A DNA stretch of 64,000 bases from positions 3,477,001 through 3,541,000 of the forward strand of contig NZ_JAYMGI010000002.1 of the NCBI RefSeq assembly GCF_035825295.1. The letters run 5' to 3'. The position numbers and the translations under genes were made by a program. The notes under the pieces are model-generated. The model had not been told where the DNA came from. It ran no database searches and worked only from the letters and a program-made list of their open reading frames with translations. This DNA comes from Actinacidiphila sp. DG2A-62. GTDB lineage: Bacteria; Actinomycetota; Actinomycetes; Streptomycetales; Streptomycetaceae. Shown here piece by piece: positions 61,511-64,000 of this stretch; the stretch's first letter is position 1, and the number at the start of each line of letters is the position of its first letter.

Positions 61511-62653
61511 TCAGTGGATCAGCTGGTAGTTGCTGTCGAGCACCGCGCCCTTGCCGGGCTGCGACTGGTCGTAGCCGTGGTCGTCGCACTGCAGACCGCC
61601 GTTGATGCAGTGGGTGACCATGGCGGACTGGGTGGCGGTGTCCCAGTCGGCGAAGAAGTCGTAGTGGAAGGAGAAGCCGGCGCCGCTGGACAGGTGCACC
61701 TGCGACATGTCGCCGTTGACCGGCCACGCCATCTTGAACTCGATCATCGGCAGGGCCACCGGGTGGTCGGCCGGGCAGACGTTCTGGTTCGCCCCGGTCG
61801 CGATCGGGTACGCCATGTGGCTCTTGTGGTCCGGCACGTCCAGGTGGATGCCGTCCCAGCAACTCGGGGCCTGGAGGCGGATGTTGAGCTGCGTGTCAGG
61901 GGTGCTGGGACAACTGGCCGGGAAGTCGTAGTTCTTGTAGCTGGTGCCGCACTCCCAGCCCTCGACGGTCCCCTTGAGGTTTTTGAACTCGTCCTCGCTC
62001 TGCATGGGGTTGCCGACCACGAAGCGCAGGCCCTTGGGGAACGGGCGCACACTGGTGTAGTCGTTGACGCCCGACTTGTAGTAGATGGTCTGCGGGCCGA
62101 TGGGCAGGATCTTCTGGCTGCCGTTGTACAGACTCGGCATCCAGTAGGCCGACTTGTCGCCGGGCGCCAGGCACGCGGTGCCGCTCGCCGCCTCCAGGGA
62201 CGCGGTGGTCGAGTTGGCGTTGGTGCTGACGTTGCCCATGAAGGTGTGGTCGTGCGAGGCGCCGGGCTGGCCGGGGAAGACGATCGGGTCGTCCGGCGCG
62301 GTGTGGTGGGGCGCGCACTTGGCCTGGAACTCGTGGAAGTACGCGTGCGGCGGGTCGTAGGTGGACGGGGTGACGCCGGTGACCGGCGGATTGGCGTAGA
62401 TGTAGCCGTCGCCGTCGGGGTCGTCGCCGGAGGCGTGCGGGGCGACCGCGGCCATGTTCATCGACGTCATCGCCGAGGAGCCGGCCCCGCCCTTCGCGTC
62501 GGCCGAACCCTTCGACACGGCGGCCGACTTCGCCGCCGTGCCCGAACCCGGCGTGCTCGCCGAGGCGTTGGCGGTCAGCAGTGCGCCGCCTCCGCCGGTG
62601 ACGAGCGCCAGGGCGACGAGCAGTCCGGGGATCTTTCCCCGTGTGCGTGCCAT
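61511..62653 (-). CDS. Secreted DUF1996-domain protein
   Basis: The 380-residue protein has a signal peptide (MARTRGKIPGLLVALALVTGGGGALL), a Ser/Ala/Gly linker and a DUF1996 domain: DPIVFPGQPGASHDHTFMGN, SAYWMPSLYNG, LRFVVGNPMQSE and HLDVPDHKSHMAYPI, with conserved His, Asp and Cys residues that may bind metal. DUF1996 proteins are secreted by actinobacteria and fungi and are often co-expressed with polysaccharide-degrading enzymes; the activity is unknown. A 24-bp palindrome lies upstream. Confidence 0.9.
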   Translation of the reverse strand: MARTRGKIPGLLVALALVTGGGGALLTANASASTPGSGTAAKSAAVSKGSADAKGGAGSSAMTSMNMAAVAPHASGDDPDGDGYIYANPPVTGVTPSTYDPPHAYFHEFQAKCAPHHTAPDDPIVFPGQPGASHDHTFMGNVSTNANSTTASLEAASGTACLAPGDKSAYWMPSLYNGSQKILPIGPQTIYYKSGVNDYTSVRPFPKGLRFVVGNPMQSEDEFKNLKGTVEGWECGTSYKNYDFPASCPSTPDTQLNIRLQAPSCWDGIHLDVPDHKSHMAYPIATGANQNVCPADHPVALPMIEFKMAWPVNGDMSQVHLSSGAGFSFHYDFFADWDTATQSAMVTHCINGGLQCDDHGYDQSQPGKGAVLDSNYQLIH

Positions 62654-62698
62654 GGGACCTCCTTCTGCAACTCATACGTGGGGGGAGTCGGGAAAGTG

Positions 62699-62722
62699 CC
62701 CCGGGAGAGCGCTCTCCCGGGG
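62699..62722. promoter_or_regulatory. 24-bp perfect palindrome (LacI-type operator) upstream of DUF1996 gene
   Basis: The sequence centred at 62710/62711, with core GAGAGCGCTCTC, is a perfect 24-bp palindrome 46 bases upstream of the DUF1996 start. The AGAGCGCTCT core with a central CG is the usual form of LacI-family operators controlling streptomycete glycan genes. No LacI gene is in the window. Confidence 0.75.
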
Positions 62723-62940
62723 CGCATACTGCGCTGTTGTCACGGCAGTGTCAACGGTTACGGCCGAACGGGAGCGCGACGGCCGTGCGGCGCGGGGCGT
62801 GGAGGGGCCCGCGGGGAGACGGGGCGTCAAGGGGGCCGCAGGGAAGCTGCAAGCGTTCCGTCCAGCCCCTCCTCGCACACTCGTTGATTGCGGGAGTACG
62901 CCCGCACGCTGGTGACTGCTGGGGGAGGCAGGGGCAGATC

Positions 62941-63873
62941 ATGCCGCAGATCATGGTCGTCGGGACGACGCGCCTGGCGATGACGGTGCCGGTCGACGGC
63001 TTTCCGATGGAGTACAACCCGTTCCGGCGAACGCCGTGGATGCGATGCGCCGTGGTCGGCGGCGCCTACAACGTCGCGAGCGCGCTGGCGAGTCTGGGCA
63101 GCGCGGCGGGGTTGTGCACGCTTGTCGGGCGGGACGACGCGGGCGAGGTGATCAGGACGACGCTGGGCCGGCGCGGGCTGGACGGCCGGGGCGTGGTGAC
63201 GGTCGAGGCGGAGGAGTCGGGCAAGACGGTGATCTTCGTGGAGCCGGACGGCCGGGTGGCGCGCACCTCGTTCACCGCGGAGTACGCGTTCGACTACCCG
63301 ATGGAGCGGTACATCGAGCAGGCGGTGACCGCGGACCTCGCCGTGGTGACCAGCCATCCGTTCGGCGAGCCGTTCCTGAGCGTGTCGAAGGAGCTGCTGC
63401 GGCTGCCGGTCGCGGTGGACATGCACATGGCCGCGGACATGGACGACGAGGAGCAGCGGCCGTGGTTCGAGGCGGCCGACGTGCTCTTCCGCAGCCACGA
63501 GCGGCTGGCGGGCCGGCCGGAGGACTGGATCGCGGAGGTCCTGCGGCGGTATCCCGGCTGCCGGGTGGCCGCGGTGGGGCGCGGCGCGGACGGCTGCGTC
63601 ATGGGGCTGCGGGACGGCCGCCTGGTGGGGATCGAGGCGGTCACCCCGCGTCCGATCCGCAGCACCGACGGCGCGGGCGACGCGCTCTTCGCGTCCTTCC
63701 TGCACGTCTGGCTGACCTCCGGCGAGCCGGTCGAGGCGCTGGAGTCCGCGGTGCTCTTCGCCGGCTGGAAGATCGGCGTCGACTCCGCTTCCGAAGGCTT
63801 CGTCTCCGGCCCCGAACTGGCCGCGCTGCGCCACGTGTACCCGATGCGCACGCACATCGGCACGTGGCGGTAG
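62941..63873 (+). CDS. PfkB-family carbohydrate kinase
   Basis: The 310-residue protein has the ribokinase fold signature: GGAYNVASALASLGSAAGLCTLVGRD near the N-terminus and the C-terminal catalytic motif STDGAGDALFASF with the general-base Asp. VEAEESGKTVIFVEPDG lies in the sugar-binding lid region. It probably phosphorylates a sugar or nucleoside; the substrate is not identifiable. The ATG at 62941 has an AGGCAGGGG-type site upstream. The remaining 63874-64000 holds nothing recognisable. Confidence 0.88.
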   Translation: MPQIMVVGTTRLAMTVPVDGFPMEYNPFRRTPWMRCAVVGGAYNVASALASLGSAAGLCTLVGRDDAGEVIRTTLGRRGLDGRGVVTVEAEESGKTVIFVEPDGRVARTSFTAEYAFDYPMERYIEQAVTADLAVVTSHPFGEPFLSVSKELLRLPVAVDMHMAADMDDEEQRPWFEAADVLFRSHERLAGRPEDWIAEVLRRYPGCRVAAVGRGADGCVMGLRDGRLVGIEAVTPRPIRSTDGAGDALFASFLHVWLTSGEPVEALESAVLFAGWKIGVDSASEGFVSGPELAALRHVYPMRTHIGTWR

Positions 63874-64000
63874 CCCTCGCGCCGGCCCTCGCGGGCGACG
63901 GCAGACCCACGGGCGCCGGCGCGCGGGGCCGGCGCGGAGCCGGAAACGGGCGCGGCGCGCGTGGGCCCGGGTGCGATGGGTGCGCCACGGGCGCGGAACC

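Overview
This 64 kb window reads as chromosomal DNA of a high-GC actinomycete, almost certainly a member of the Streptomycetaceae. The signs are extreme third-position GC in nearly every gene, frequent GTG and TTG starts, a few rare TTA leucine codons, the conserved block folE/folP/folB/folK - ftsH - hpt - tilS - dacB - ppa, and repeat families typical of Streptomyces intergenic DNA. I assign no species.

Region 1-15.7 kb is conserved core. On the minus strand lie a DUF3180 membrane protein, folK, folB, an NTF2-like protein and folP (one tightly packed folate operon), then an MprF-like lysyltransferase. A plus-strand esterase follows, then minus-strand folE, ftsH, hpt, tilS, a zincin-type metalloprotease and dacB, with plus-strand DoxX and ppa. 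Region 16-24 kb has a ThrE-like exporter, DedA, an MsiK-type ABC ATPase, glutamate decarboxylase, dodecin, a small membrane protein and an MreB-like actin.

Region 24.1-29.0 kb is an accessory island of visibly lower GC: a helix-turn-helix regulator and a YfbR-like HD phosphohydrolase on one strand; a HATPase, a DUF6415-like protein, a 37-residue peptide ORF, a SPASM-like radical SAM enzyme and an APH-fold kinase on the other. TTA codons and a pair of GTTTAAACAGCC repeats mark it. It is the best candidate here for an undescribed system.

Region 29.2-40.1 kb has a BlaI/M56 antibiotic-sensor-type pair with two clear operators, a second DedA with a PAP2 phosphatase, a TTA-containing winged-helix regulator, YceI, MarR, PucR, TatA, GtrA, a dienelactone hydrolase and small proteins. 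Region 40.2-47.8 kb has a TetR/MFS pair sharing AGACAGNNCTGTCT operators, a two-gene LigD-like end-joining set and a two-gene osmoprotectant ABC importer with CBS domains and a fused permease/binding protein. Region 47.9-64 kb has a GH18 chitinase beside a GntR/UTRA regulator, several secreted or membrane proteins, SDR/TetR, a cobalamin-independent methionine synthase-like protein, a MarR-MFS-isochorismatase-P450 run, a DUF1996 secreted protein flanked by LacI-type palindromes, and a PfkB sugar kinase.

A recurring oddity is that at least six genes (folP, thrE-like, the HATPase, M56, GntR and a DHFR-like protein) change reading frame once in a C/G-rich stretch while both halves remain conserved. 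I read most of these as single-base indels in the assembly rather than true pseudogenes, but the sequence alone cannot decide. No tRNA, rRNA, CRISPR array, integrase, transposase or prophage structural gene was seen.
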